From Pseudomonadota bacterium (lineage in GTDB: Bacteria; Pseudomonadota; Gammaproteobacteria; Burkholderiales; Burkholderiaceae_D): DNA of 20,797 bases. The stretch is taken from NCBI GenBank assembly GCA_023449275.1, contig JAEXJM010000037.1, forward strand, positions 1 to 20,797, written 5' to 3'. A program made the position numbers and the translations under genes. Each line of letters starts with the position of its first letter. The stretch's first letter is position 1. The notes under the pieces were generated by a model, which did no database searches, was not told the origin of the DNA, and saw only the letters and a program-made list of their open reading frames with translations. Of this stretch, positions 5,892-13,767 are shown piece by piece.

Positions 5892-7178
5892 CTATCGTGA
5901 TTCAGCCTTGTTTTCCGCCACATTCGCCTTGATGATATGCCCGAACCTCCATGCATTGACGGCATCGGCCGCCGCATCCGCCCGGGCGTTATGCAAGGCA
6001 CGCGGAATTTCTTCCGAGGCGTCATCCATGGACTGGATAATGGCAGCCGCATCAATGCTTCTTGCCGCATTCAACACCATCATCCAGTAATCCCTTTGTG
6101 GAAAATCAATGTTCTCGAAACTGACCGTATCGGATTTCCTGCCACGCAAATCACACTCCGTTGCATTGATCACGTCGATAAACCGTTCCGGACGCCGGAA
6201 AGCATCGCAACGCTCCAGTACCATGACCGCTGTCTTGGAACGCAATTCCGAACTGCGTCGGATGTTGCCATGTTCCCGCGCCGTCATTACGGCAATGTCC
6301 TTGAGCATCTTGGATACATGCAGGCGACGGCAGACGTTATCGACGAGGGAAGCTCCCCGTTCCTCATGTGCACGATGGTGCGGCCACTGGTTCGGTGGAG
6401 TCGTCCCTTTTCCGAGGTCATGCAAAAGAACGGAAAAACGAACCGTCAACGGGTAATTCATTTTGGCAGAATAATCGAGTGCCAACAGGGTATGCTTGCC
6501 CGCATAAATTTCCGGATGGTATCTTTCGGGTTGAGGCACATGCCACAATGCTTCGATTTCCGGAAAAATATGGGCGAGTGCACCGCAATCATGCATGATC
6601 TGGATCATCCGTGACGGAGTTGACTCCATCAGGCCCTGTGACAGTTCTTTCCAGACACGTTCAGGTACGAGTGCATCCACTTCGCCATCCTGTACCATTT
6701 TCTTCATCAGTTCCATGGTTTCAGGTGCGACTTCAAAATCCCTGAAGCGGGCGGCAAACCGCGCCAGCCGGAGAATTCTCACCGGATCTTCCGAAAACGC
6801 TTCCGACACATGGCGGAAAATACGGTTTTCAATATCCTTTCGACCACCGAACGGATCGATGATCTTGCCATCTTCCGACATCGCCATCGCGTTGATCGTC
6901 AGATCGCGACGCAACAGGTCTTCCTCAAGCGTCACATCCGGAGAAGCATGGAAAACGAAACCTTTATAGCCTGGAGCGACCTTTTTTTCCGTACGGGCCA
7001 GCGCATATTCCTGTCTGGTTTCAGGATGCAGGAACACCGGAAACTCCTTGCCGACGGGCTTGAAACCCAGTGACAGCATTTCTTCGACAGTCGAACCGAC
7101 AACGACATAATCCCTGTCGTGCACGGGCAAACCCATGATCGTATCTCTGACAGCTCCACCAACGGTATATATTTTCAT
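5892..7178 (-). CDS. cca: CCA tRNA nucleotidyltransferase with HD domain
   Basis: This enzyme adds or repairs the 3' CCA of tRNAs using CTP and ATP. The 428-residue product starts MKIYTVGGAVRD, nearly the same as the E. coli Cca start, with the GGAVRD nucleotide-binding motif at residues 7-12 and the catalytic D-x-D (HDRDYVVVG) at residues 21-23. The ERVWKEL segment and the HD-domain motif VLLHDLGKG follow, the latter with HHRAHEERG, so this is the HD-containing bacterial class II form (usual length about 410-430) with possible phosphohydrolase activity. The frame runs 34 codons further upstream, but homology and the missing ribosome site there argue for the ATG at 7178. It lies downstream of slt on the same strand with a 193-nt gap holding a small palindrome. 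Confidence 0.96.
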   Translation of the reverse strand: MKIYTVGGAVRDTIMGLPVHDRDYVVVGSTVEEMLSLGFKPVGKEFPVFLHPETRQEYALARTEKKVAPGYKGFVFHASPDVTLEEDLLRRDLTINAMAMSEDGKIIDPFGGRKDIENRIFRHVSEAFSEDPVRILRLARFAARFRDFEVAPETMELMKKMVQDGEVDALVPERVWKELSQGLMESTPSRMIQIMHDCGALAHIFPEIEALWHVPQPERYHPEIYAGKHTLLALDYSAKMNYPLTVRFSVLLHDLGKGTTPPNQWPHHRAHEERGASLVDNVCRRLHVSKMLKDIAVMTAREHGNIRRSSELRSKTAVMVLERCDAFRRPERFIDVINATECDLRGRKSDTVSFENIDFPQRDYWMMVLNAARSIDAAAIIQSMDDASEEIPRALHNARADAAADAVNAWRFGHIIKANVAENKAESR

Positions 7179-7206
7179 AATTTTTCGATATCGCCAATGT
7201 GAGTGA

Positions 7207-7224
7207 AGTTCATCGTAATGAACT
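7207..7224. promoter_or_regulatory. Palindrome upstream of cca
   Basis: AGTTCAT (7207-7213) and ATGAACT (7218-7224) form a perfect 7-bp inverted repeat with a 4-nt spacer, 29 nt upstream of the cca start codon in the slt-cca gap. It could be an operator or a leader hairpin. No T run follows, so it is not a convincing terminator. A second weaker inverted repeat (AACGAT...ATCGTT) lies just beyond, near 7253-7275. Confidence 0.3.
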
Positions 7225-7371
7225 CGAAAAAGCAATCCGCATATCAGTTTAAACGATAACGTCAAAAATCGTTGTAACAAGAAGTGACAATCGCTTTGTG
7301 AAACGGTAATCCGTCAAACCCATTATGCGGCAAGATTCAAAAACCTGCTGGCGGAACTCATCCTTTTCCTG

Positions 7372-9285
7372 CTACGGGTAAATTCGGCCAAGGCGCTGTT
7401 TCAGTGATTGCGGTCGGTTCTCGAAAAGAGCGGCATAATACGTCGCATTCGACATCACGTTTTTGACGTAATTCCGTGTTTCGGTAAACGGAATCGTCTC
7501 GGCAAAGATAGCACCATCTATCGTTCTGGATAAGGTGGAACGCCACGCTTTCGGCCTTCTCGGACCTGCATTGTATGCCGCTGTCGCCAGAACCTGAGAG
7601 CCGTCCAGATCATTCAACACCATGTTCAGGTAATTCGTGCCGAGCAATATGTTAGTGTCGACACTGTTGATCTTTCCGTGATGATAGTCTGAAAGGCCTA
7701 TCTTTTTCGCCACATACCTGGCGGTTGCCGGCATGACCTGCATCAGACCCGATGCGCCCACTGATGATTGCGCTTTCATGACGAAGCGGGATTCCTGCCT
7801 GATCAGTCCATACGTCCATGCCATATCAAGCCCCAGTTGTCTGGTCGCGACGGTCATGTTTTCCCTGAAAGGCGTCGGGAACCGCTGGTTGAAATCCACC
7901 TCTTTTCTGGTACGGTCGGATGTATTGACCATTCTGTCGAGCAGGTCGACTTCTCTTGCGTATTCCGCCGCTGCCAGCAGCTGGCGCTCGTCCATCTTGC
8001 GAAGCTGCCAGTTCCATTCACGCGTGCCTTCAAACCGCCAGTTCATTTTGAAAAACTTCTGCGCCAGCTGAAACCCCGGATTGGCAGCCAGCGCAGCAAT
8101 TTCAGACCGGTTCAATGGATGTCTGTTCGTCGGAGACACGATTTTCCTGCCCTGTTCCTCAAGTGCAAGCTGTCCATAGAAATGATACTGATCGGCAATA
8201 GACGCAAAAAGTTTATGCGCCCGATCCTGATTGCCCATTGCCAGCTGTGCACGGCCCTTCCAGTAAATCCATGCCGGATCTTTCTGGATAGAAACCGGCA
8301 TCTGGTTGATCCATTCGTTCACCAGTTTCCAGTCTTCCTTGCGGAGAGCGGTACGGACTTTCCATTCGTGGGCATAGGGAGAGATATCGGCTGTCTGTGC
8401 CTTTTTCCAGTACTCCAGCGCATCCGGTGACAAAGCAATGGAAGCAGGGAGGGCAATCACGGACCAGCCGATAGCCTGTTCTTTTCCGCTTAAGGTCGCA
8501 GAGGCATCACTCAGGTACTGGGCAGCCAACGCCTGATCTTTTTTGGCGATTCTCTGGAGGGCCAGCAGAAATTTCTCATGAGACAGACGATCCGTTCCCG
8601 CCCCCCTGCTCAATACCGTTTCAGGCAATTCGATCACTTTGGAAATATCCGTTTTCCCGGCACCGGCCAAAGCTCCGAAACGAGCAGCCAAAGCAGTCAT
8701 ATTGGATTCCCCTGCCAACCGGCTCTGGAACCAGATATCATCGTCGCCGAATTGTTTTTTCGCTGACAAATCAGAAACCAGTGCATAACAGGCTTCACCA
8801 TATTTTTTTGGCGTGGTTAACAGTTTGCGCGCTTCATCGGCGACATTCTGTCCTTTGGCCGATGCGGAGATCAACGCATAACACTTGACCTGTATATCAT
8901 CCGCCAGTTCGAAAAGAGGGAAATGCCTGTCAAAACTGGCCCAGTTTTCGTTTTTTCCCTGAACAAGCAACCAATCGTTTCTCAAACGGTCGGCTATGGC
9001 CGTTCCCCTGTATTTGTCCAGATAGGCATCGATTTGTACCTCACTGGCATTGCTCAAATCCGATTTCAGAAGATAATAATCGACGTAGGATGGCACCGGA
9101 TAAGTCCGGAGGCTGTCAGCCAGAAGGGCAGCGCGGGCATAATCCGCCTTTCTGGAGGCATCCCGCAACTGCCGGAATGCCTCATCCTGTTCGGAAGTGG
9201 TCGTTAAATCCTGCGAAGCCTGCGCAAAGGGTAAAATCATGAACACTAGGGCAAAGAACAAAAAGTTCCTGATTTTAGAAAACAT
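7372..9285 (-). CDS. slt: Soluble lytic murein transglycosylase (Slt70-like)
   Basis: Slt-type enzymes cleave the MurNAc-GlcNAc bond of peptidoglycan in the periplasm, forming 1,6-anhydro ends. The 637-residue product starts with a signal peptide (MFSKIRNFLFFALVFMILPF, then AQAS as a probable cleavage region). A long helical region (the doughnut-like U-domain in E. coli Slt70) covers most of the protein. The C-terminal catalytic domain contains IRQESRF (catalytic Glu), GASGLMQVMPATA and AAYNAGPRRPKAWR, the three SLT family-1 motifs. The length matches Slt70 (about 620-645). I chose the ATG at 9285, preceded by GAGAGG, over a start at 9318 because the signal peptide then begins correctly. It is divergent from the 5-FCL gene, an arrangement common in Burkholderiales. 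Confidence 0.95.
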   Translation of the reverse strand: MFSKIRNFLFFALVFMILPFAQASQDLTTTSEQDEAFRQLRDASRKADYARAALLADSLRTYPVPSYVDYYLLKSDLSNASEVQIDAYLDKYRGTAIADRLRNDWLLVQGKNENWASFDRHFPLFELADDIQVKCYALISASAKGQNVADEARKLLTTPKKYGEACYALVSDLSAKKQFGDDDIWFQSRLAGESNMTALAARFGALAGAGKTDISKVIELPETVLSRGAGTDRLSHEKFLLALQRIAKKDQALAAQYLSDASATLSGKEQAIGWSVIALPASIALSPDALEYWKKAQTADISPYAHEWKVRTALRKEDWKLVNEWINQMPVSIQKDPAWIYWKGRAQLAMGNQDRAHKLFASIADQYHFYGQLALEEQGRKIVSPTNRHPLNRSEIAALAANPGFQLAQKFFKMNWRFEGTREWNWQLRKMDERQLLAAAEYAREVDLLDRMVNTSDRTRKEVDFNQRFPTPFRENMTVATRQLGLDMAWTYGLIRQESRFVMKAQSSVGASGLMQVMPATARYVAKKIGLSDYHHGKINSVDTNILLGTNYLNMVLNDLDGSQVLATAAYNAGPRRPKAWRSTLSRTIDGAIFAETIPFTETRNYVKNVMSNATYYAALFENRPQSLKQRLGRIYP

Positions 9286-9369
9286 GACATACCTCTCGTA
9301 TTCATCGGGAATGGACATTATCTTATGAGTTTACCACCATCAAACAGCATCAAGCATGGTGAGCCGTCA

Positions 9370-9921
9370 ATGGCTCCTCACGATAAACGGGCATTGCGCC
9401 GTTCACTTCTGGCACTGAGAAATGCGATCGGCACAGACAAACGCCAGTATTTTGATTCTCAAATCGCCCGGCAAGTTTCACATTACCTGAAATCATTTGA
9501 TTTCCCCTCATTGGGCGTTTACCTGCCCATCAGAAACGAACCGGTTCTCGACATCCTGTACGGTGAATTATCCGCAAAAATGGCTCTGTCACTGCCGATT
9601 ACATCAGGAAAAGGCCAGCCACTGCAATTTGTCCGGTGGTCTCCCGGCGATGAACTGGTTATTGGTGACTATGGAATAGCCATCCCGAAAAACCAGAAGC
9701 CCGTACCAATGCCTGCAGCCCTGCTTATTCCTTGTGTGGGATATACACAAACCCGATATCGGCTCGGATATGGCGGCGGTTTTTTCGACCGGACACTGGC
9801 GGTTTATCCCGACACATATAAAATCGGAGTCGCCTATTCCTGTCTGGCAACCTCTTTCGTTACTGAAGAAAACGACATTCCACTCGATTGCATTATTACC
9901 GAACAGGGAATTGTGCTTTAA
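9370..9921 (+). CDS. fau: 5-formyltetrahydrofolate cyclo-ligase
   Basis: This enzyme converts 5-formyl-THF to 5,10-methenyl-THF using ATP, in cytoplasmic folate one-carbon metabolism. The family motif RLGYGGGFFDRTLA is clear near the end, with LPIRNEPVLDIL and LIPCVGYT before it. With the ATG at 9370 the product is 183 residues (MAPHDKRALRRSLLALRNAI), the usual length and N-terminus of the family, and GGTGAG precedes it at the right distance. An in-frame ATG at 9325 would give 198 residues but lies only 40 nt from the divergent slt start and adds a tail without family similarity. It is 28 nt upstream of waaC in the same direction, so they are probably cotranscribed. Confidence 0.93.
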   Translation: MAPHDKRALRRSLLALRNAIGTDKRQYFDSQIARQVSHYLKSFDFPSLGVYLPIRNEPVLDILYGELSAKMALSLPITSGKGQPLQFVRWSPGDELVIGDYGIAIPKNQKPVPMPAALLIPCVGYTQTRYRLGYGGGFFDRTLAVYPDTYKIGVAYSCLATSFVTEENDIPLDCIITEQGIVL

Positions 9922-9949
9922 TTCACCTTTTACCAATGGTTTGAGCCTG

Positions 9950-10933
9950 ATGCGAATTCTTATTGTCCGGGTCTCCTCACTGGGAGACGTAGTTCATAAC
10001 ATGCCGGTACTGGCGGATATCCATCGCCACTATCCTGACGCCATTATCGACTGGGTCGTTGAGGAATCGTACGTAGGACTTGTCAAACTGAACAAACACG
10101 TCAATGAAGTCATCCCGTTCGCGCTTCGCCGCTGGCGGAAAAACCTTCTCTCCTCTTCCGTCCGGAAAGAATTCAGCCTCTTTCTGAACCAGTTGAGAAA
10201 CCGTTCCTATGATTACGTTTTCGATACACAAGGCCTGATCAAGACCGGCCTCATCATGGGCTTTGCCAACACCACTCCAAAAGGCAAGAAAATCGGGCTG
10301 GCCCACAAAACGGATGGTTCCGGATACGAGCCTTTGTCCCGCCTGTTTCACGACAAAAGCATTTCGGTGGAAAAACATATTCATGTCGTACAACGTGGAC
10401 GCGAAATTGTCGCAAAGGCTCTCGGCTACACCATCGATACACCACCGGATTTCGGCCTGACCGTACCTGACGGGCATCCCGACTGGCTGCCTTCAAAGCC
10501 TTACGCCGTATTTTTTCACGGAACCTCGCGCGATTCCAAGAAATGGCCCCGGCAAAACTGGATCGAAATCGGCAAACTGCTGGAAAACGCCGGATTGACG
10601 ATTCTTCTTCCGTGGGGCACCGCTCGGGAATTGGAAGAAGCCACATCATTGGCGACTTCAATGCCAGACTCGACCGTACTCCCCCGTCTTTCCATCATGG
10701 ATGCGGCTCTCCTGACGGGTAAGGCGAGTTTCATCGTGGGCGTCGACACCGGTCTGTCGCATCTGGCTGCGGCATATGACAAGCCGACCGTCCAGATCTA
10801 TTGCAATATTCCCCGATGGAGAACCTGTGCCGACTGGTCCGGCAATATCGTCAGTCTTGGCGGCCCCAAAGAGGTTCCGTCACTGGCTGAAGTAAAAGAA
10901 ACAGCAGAAACACTTCTTGGGAAAATACGCTAA
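9950..10933 (+). CDS. waaC: Lipopolysaccharide heptosyltransferase I
   Basis: WaaC adds the first L-glycero-D-manno-heptose to Kdo in the LPS inner core, on the cytoplasmic face of the inner membrane, using ADP-heptose. The 327-residue product starts MRILIVRVSSLGDVVHNMPV, the typical GT9-family N-terminus, and has FHGTSRDSKKWP in the middle and FIVGVDTGLSHLAAAYDKPT near the end (the D-x-G-x-x-H nucleotide-sugar motif). The length fits the family (about 320). The frame extends 72 codons upstream over the 5-FCL gene, but homology fixes the start at 9950. The nearby SIS isomerase may supply the heptose pathway. A strong hairpin follows immediately. Confidence 0.95.
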   Translation: MRILIVRVSSLGDVVHNMPVLADIHRHYPDAIIDWVVEESYVGLVKLNKHVNEVIPFALRRWRKNLLSSSVRKEFSLFLNQLRNRSYDYVFDTQGLIKTGLIMGFANTTPKGKKIGLAHKTDGSGYEPLSRLFHDKSISVEKHIHVVQRGREIVAKALGYTIDTPPDFGLTVPDGHPDWLPSKPYAVFFHGTSRDSKKWPRQNWIEIGKLLENAGLTILLPWGTARELEEATSLATSMPDSTVLPRLSIMDAALLTGKASFIVGVDTGLSHLAAAYDKPTVQIYCNIPRWRTCADWSGNIVSLGGPKEVPSLAEVKETAETLLGKIR

Positions 10934-10935
10934 AG

Positions 10936-10970
10936 AAATGCCGCAATCCTTATAAAGGACTGCGGCATTT
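10936..10970. terminator. Strong bidirectional terminator between waaC and dolP
   Basis: AAATGCCGCA (10936-10945) pairs with TGCGGCATTT (10961-10970). One A.C mismatch inside, TCCTT/AAGGA extends the stem, leaving an ATA loop. The A and T ends make it work in both orientations, and the + strand continues TTGT. It starts 3 nt after the waaC stop codon and 19 nt from the convergent dolP stop codon. Confidence 0.9.
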
Positions 10971-10988
10971 TGTACCCGAAATACAGGT

Positions 10989-11669
10989 TTACTGCGCGTA
11001 CTGGTTCTGGTCAGCCGAGGCCGGTTTCGCCGGCTCGTTGCTCGGAGCCGACAATGTGGAAAGTTTTTGCAATTGTTCATCACTAATGTATTCAAACACC
11101 TTGACCACTTTCTGCACACCACTGACACCCCCCGCGACCTGAGCGGCACGATTGCCTTCACGTTCGGTCACAAGTCCCATCAGATACACCGTTCCACGTT
11201 CGGTTACTGTTTTCAGGGAATTCGAAAACAAATCCTTGGTATCGACAAAGCTGGCGGAAACCTTTCCCGTAATGAACGTATCGCTGGAACGCGATGTAAA
11301 ACTGGAAGGGGCCAATATCGCCAGTTCGTTGACGACAGACTCCACATTGTCGATTTGTGCAATGGCATTGCCGACTGCCTGCTTCATCGCTTCATTTGGC
11401 ACTTCACCCGTCAGCAGCACTTTACGGTTGAAACTGGTGACATTGACGTGACCCTTGTCACCCACAATATTGGATGCCTGATTTTCACCTTTGAGGTTGA
11501 TCACTTTATCTTCCGTCTGTGCGCCCAGAGTACGGCGATCGGTTGCCGCCATGGAACCACTGACCGTACCACTGACCATCATCACAGGAACACAAGCCGA
11601 CAGCGAACATAACAGCGCGCCACCCAATACAAGTGCCGCCAGACGACATTTCCAGCCCTCTTTAATCAT
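10989..11669 (-). CDS. dolP: BON-domain outer-membrane lipoprotein (DolP/YraP)
   Basis: DolP is a dual-BON-domain lipoprotein that binds anionic phospholipid and supports outer-membrane integrity and BAM function. The 226-residue product has a lipoprotein signal ending LLCSLSAC with lipidated Cys26. BON domain 1 spans roughly residues 52-120 (SNIVGDKGHVNVTSFNRKVL, VNELAI) and BON domain 2 roughly 130-196 (VTERGTVYLMGLVTEREGNR, GVSGVQKVVKVFEYI). A low-complexity Pro/Ala/Ser tail is present. The start is the ATG at 11669, placed 6 nt after GGGGAGG; the ATG at 11675 directly abuts that site and is unlikely. The start overlaps the isomerase stop by 8 bp, implying coupled expression. The order yraN, SIS protein, BON lipoprotein matches E. 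coli yraN-diaA-yraP. Confidence 0.93.
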   Translation of the reverse strand: MIKEGWKCRLAALVLGGALLCSLSACVPVMMVSGTVSGSMAATDRRTLGAQTEDKVINLKGENQASNIVGDKGHVNVTSFNRKVLLTGEVPNEAMKQAVGNAIAQIDNVESVVNELAILAPSSFTSRSSDTFITGKVSASFVDTKDLFSNSLKTVTERGTVYLMGLVTEREGNRAAQVAGGVSGVQKVVKVFEYISDEQLQKLSTLSAPSNEPAKPASADQNQYAQ

Positions 11670-12267
11670 TGACATCCTCCCCGAATAAAGCCGCGTCGAT
11701 TCCATCGCAAATACAATGAATGACGAGCAAGTGAACCTCCTGAATACGTGCCGTTCTGTCATGCGGCACACAAATATGAATATCGGTTTCGGTCAGCATC
11801 TGCCCGATGGTGCCCCCCCCCTTTCCGGTCAGGGCGACAACACTCATTTCACGGTCGTGTGCAGCCTCGATAGCGGCAATGACATTGGCAGAATTCCCCG
11901 AAGTCGAAATAGCAAACAACAAATCGCCCGGCTGGCCGAAAGCCTGAACCTGTTTGGTGAACACATCCCTGAAGCTGTAATCGTTGCCGACAGCCGTCAT
12001 AATGGATGAATCGGTCGTCAACGCCATGGCTGGCAGCGGCAACCGTTCCTTTTCGAACCGCCCAACCAGTTCAGCCGCGAAATGCTGGCAATCGGCAGCA
12101 GAACCGCCATTCCCGCACGCCAGAATCTTGTTCCCGGACGTCAGAACTGAAAACATCAAATCGGCAGCATTCCCGATCGGATCCGCAAGCACTTCGGCAG
12201 CCTGTTTCTTTAATTCGGCACTTTCAATGAAGTGCCCCAATATTCTCTGGTTTCTCATTTTATCCAT
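11662..12267 (-). CDS. gmhA: SIS-domain phosphoheptose isomerase / DiaA-like protein
   Basis: The 201-residue protein belongs to the GmhA/DiaA group of SIS proteins. GmhA converts sedoheptulose 7-phosphate to D-glycero-D-manno-heptose 7-phosphate for LPS heptose. DiaA, at the same locus in E. coli, is a DnaA-binding replication regulator. Here CGNGGSAADCQHFAAELVG, ISTSGNSANVI and RIQEVHLLVIHCICD are present. With the ATG at 12267 the four zinc ligands of GmhA (His, Glu, Gln, His) are all found, at about residues 62, 66, 176 and 184. As I recall, E. coli DiaA has lost the Glu and the last His. I therefore favour an active isomerase, although synteny is that of diaA, and both roles are possible. 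A longer in-frame start reaches 12291. The yraN stop lies 10 nt upstream. Confidence 0.88.
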   Translation of the reverse strand: MDKMRNQRILGHFIESAELKKQAAEVLADPIGNAADLMFSVLTSGNKILACGNGGSAADCQHFAAELVGRFEKERLPLPAMALTTDSSIMTAVGNDYSFRDVFTKQVQAFGQPGDLLFAISTSGNSANVIAAIEAAHDREMSVVALTGKGGGTIGQMLTETDIHICVPHDRTARIQEVHLLVIHCICDGIDAALFGEDVND

Positions 12268-12277
12268 CGAAAAGATT

Positions 12278-12646
12278 CTAATCAGCGTCAAGAGCGTTTT
12301 TCAGCCACTGACATCGATCACCTTCCATTGCTATCACATCGAAGCGGCAGGCTGGAGGTTGCCTGTATTTCATCAAATAATGCCTGGCCGTTTTGATCAG
12401 TCTGGACTGCTTGGCGAACGATACACTCTGAACCGCTCCACCGAAATCCATGCTTTTGCGTTTTCGAACCTCGACAAAAACAAGAACCCTGCCATGCCAC
12501 ATGACCAGATCGATCTCACCGAAGCGGCAACGGTAATTTCGCTCAACAAGAATCAGGCCATTTCGAAGAAGAAATTGTAACGCGTCTTCCTCAGCCTGAA
12601 TTCCGATAGTATGTTTATCCCTCGAAATTTTACAGGAGGAAACCAC
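12278..12646 (-). CDS. yraN: YraN family (UPF0102) nuclease-fold protein
   Basis: The 122-residue protein matches the YraN/UPF0102 family, a small PD-(D/E)xK-like endonuclease fold of unknown physiological role. Signature elements are GIQAEEDALQFLLRNG near the start, then NYRCRFGEIDLVMWHGRVLVFVEVRKRKS, with the E-I-D and F-V-E-V-R residues that would form the nuclease core, followed by QSVSFAKQSRLIKTARHYL and FDVIAM. The length is typical (about 115-130). It is the first gene of the yraN-isomerase-dolP cluster and is divergent from rsmI, the E. coli yraL-yraN neighbourhood. The usual intervening lpoA (yraM) is absent here. Confidence 0.93.
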   Translation of the reverse strand: MVSSCKISRDKHTIGIQAEEDALQFLLRNGLILVERNYRCRFGEIDLVMWHGRVLVFVEVRKRKSMDFGGAVQSVSFAKQSRLIKTARHYLMKYRQPPACRFDVIAMEGDRCQWLKNALDAD

Positions 12647-12756
12647 TCATTGCTCTTTCATTAACATATCGATACAAAACGCCAAATACCATTTTCACTT
12701 GTATTTAGCGAAAGGCTCGTGGAAAATCTGATAATCGATAGCCAAACCGGTCTGAG

Positions 12757-12763
12757 AAAGGAG
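12757..12763 (+). promoter_or_regulatory. Ribosome binding site deciding a TTG start of rsmI
   Basis: AAAGGAG at 12757-12763 lies 6 nt before TTG at 12770. This is the only strong Shine-Dalgarno sequence near the rsmI start. The alternatives are GTG at 12719 (AAAGG only 3 nt away) and ATG at 12788. Confidence 0.6.
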
Positions 12764-12769
12764 CCCCCC

Positions 12770-13654
12770 TTGTCCATCCAGCAATTAATGGAATCGTTGT
12801 CCCATCAGAATGTTCCGACATCCACATTATATGTGATCGCCACCCCGATCGGAAACATCGGAGACATCAGTCTGAGAGCACTTTCCATTCTCGGCATGGC
12901 TGACGTCATTGCCTGCGAGGATACCAGAGTGACAAAAAACCTTCTATCCAGCTATGGCTTGTCCAAGGAGCTTGTAAGCGCTCACAAACATAATGAGAGG
13001 CAAGCCGGACAATATCTTGTCGAACGGCTCAAAAAAGGGGAACGTGTCGTTCTGGTTTCGGACGCCGGAACACCAGCGGTATCCGATCCGGGTGCAAAAA
13101 TCATCGATGAGGTCCGTAACGCGGGTATGAATGTCATACCCGTTCCAGGCTCGTCCGCAGCCGTCACGGCACTTTCCGCCGCAGGATTTCCCGATGACCA
13201 TTACCTGTTTTTCGGTTTTCTGCCGACAAAAAATGTCCAGCGCAAAGAGACTTTGAAAAAGCTGAAAGACAATGAAGCGACCCTCATATTTTATGAAGCG
13301 CCTCACCGGATTGAGGAAACCCTGAAAGCCCTGACAGAAATCTTCGAACCCATGCGACGAATTGTCATTGCCCGCGAACTCACCAAACTGTTTGAGGAAA
13401 TTCATCGCTGTACGATGGCAGACGTGATGGAGTGGTTCAGAAGCGATCCCAACCACAAAAAAGGGGAGTTCGTTCTGCTTGTCGAAAGCACACCACAGGG
13501 TTCGGATGAGCCGAATGCAGAATCGGAACGGGTGTTGTCCATATTGATGGAAAAAATGCCTGCCAGTACAGCAGCAAGCCTTGCCGCCAGAATTACCGGC
13601 GACAAGAAAAACCGTCTTTACGAACTTGCCCTGCAAATGAGAAAAGAGAAATGA
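12770..13654 (+). CDS. rsmI: 16S rRNA 2'-O-methyltransferase RsmI
   Basis: RsmI methylates the 2'-O of C1402 of 16S rRNA with S-adenosylmethionine. All family blocks are present: LYVIATPIGNIGDIS, ADVIACEDTRVTKNLL, LVSDAGTPAVSDPG, VPGSSAAVTALSAAGFP, FFGFLP, FYEAPHRI and ARELTKLFEE. With a TTG start at 12770 the product is 294 residues, close to the E. coli protein (about 286). An upstream GTG at 12719 would add 17 residues with a poorly spaced ribosome site, and an ATG at 12788 would shorten it by six. The gene is divergent from yraN, as in E. coli, with about 120 nt between starts. No hairpin follows it. Confidence 0.95.
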   Translation: MSIQQLMESLSHQNVPTSTLYVIATPIGNIGDISLRALSILGMADVIACEDTRVTKNLLSSYGLSKELVSAHKHNERQAGQYLVERLKKGERVVLVSDAGTPAVSDPGAKIIDEVRNAGMNVIPVPGSSAAVTALSAAGFPDDHYLFFGFLPTKNVQRKETLKKLKDNEATLIFYEAPHRIEETLKALTEIFEPMRRIVIARELTKLFEEIHRCTMADVMEWFRSDPNHKKGEFVLLVESTPQGSDEPNAESERVLSILMEKMPASTAASLAARITGDKKNRLYELALQMRKEK

Positions 13655-13697
13655 ATATTTCCCGGTCACCCATAATATAATTTACAGTCAATACCGA

Positions 13698-13725
13698 TTG
13701 CCAGAAACAAGAGGCCGGATATACT
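13698..13725 (+). promoter_or_regulatory. Sigma70-like promoter before the flavodoxin-ferredoxin gene
   Basis: TTGCCA (13698-13703), a 16-nt spacer and TATACT (13720-13725) lie about 42 nt upstream of the start codon at 13768. Each hexamer differs from consensus at one base. Transcription would start near 13732, leaving a leader that contains the AAAGGAGG ribosome site. Confidence 0.55.
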
Positions 13726-13767
13726 TGAAACATCTGTTTTCGACAACTTATCATAAAGGAGGCGGTT

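Noticed and set aside
5937..6614. 225-codon + strand open frame
   Set aside because: It is antisense to cca, whose catalytic motifs are intact, and its composition is that of a shadow frame.
7768..8430. 220-codon + strand open frame
   Set aside because: It is antisense to slt. It has no signal, domain or ribosome site.
9734..9949. 72-codon upstream extension of waaC
   Set aside because: It overlaps the 3' end of the cyclo-ligase gene out of frame. The GT9 N-terminus starts exactly at the ATG at 9950.
12944..13669. 241-codon - strand open frame
   Set aside because: It is antisense to rsmI and is rich in Cys and Phe in a way typical of shadow frames.
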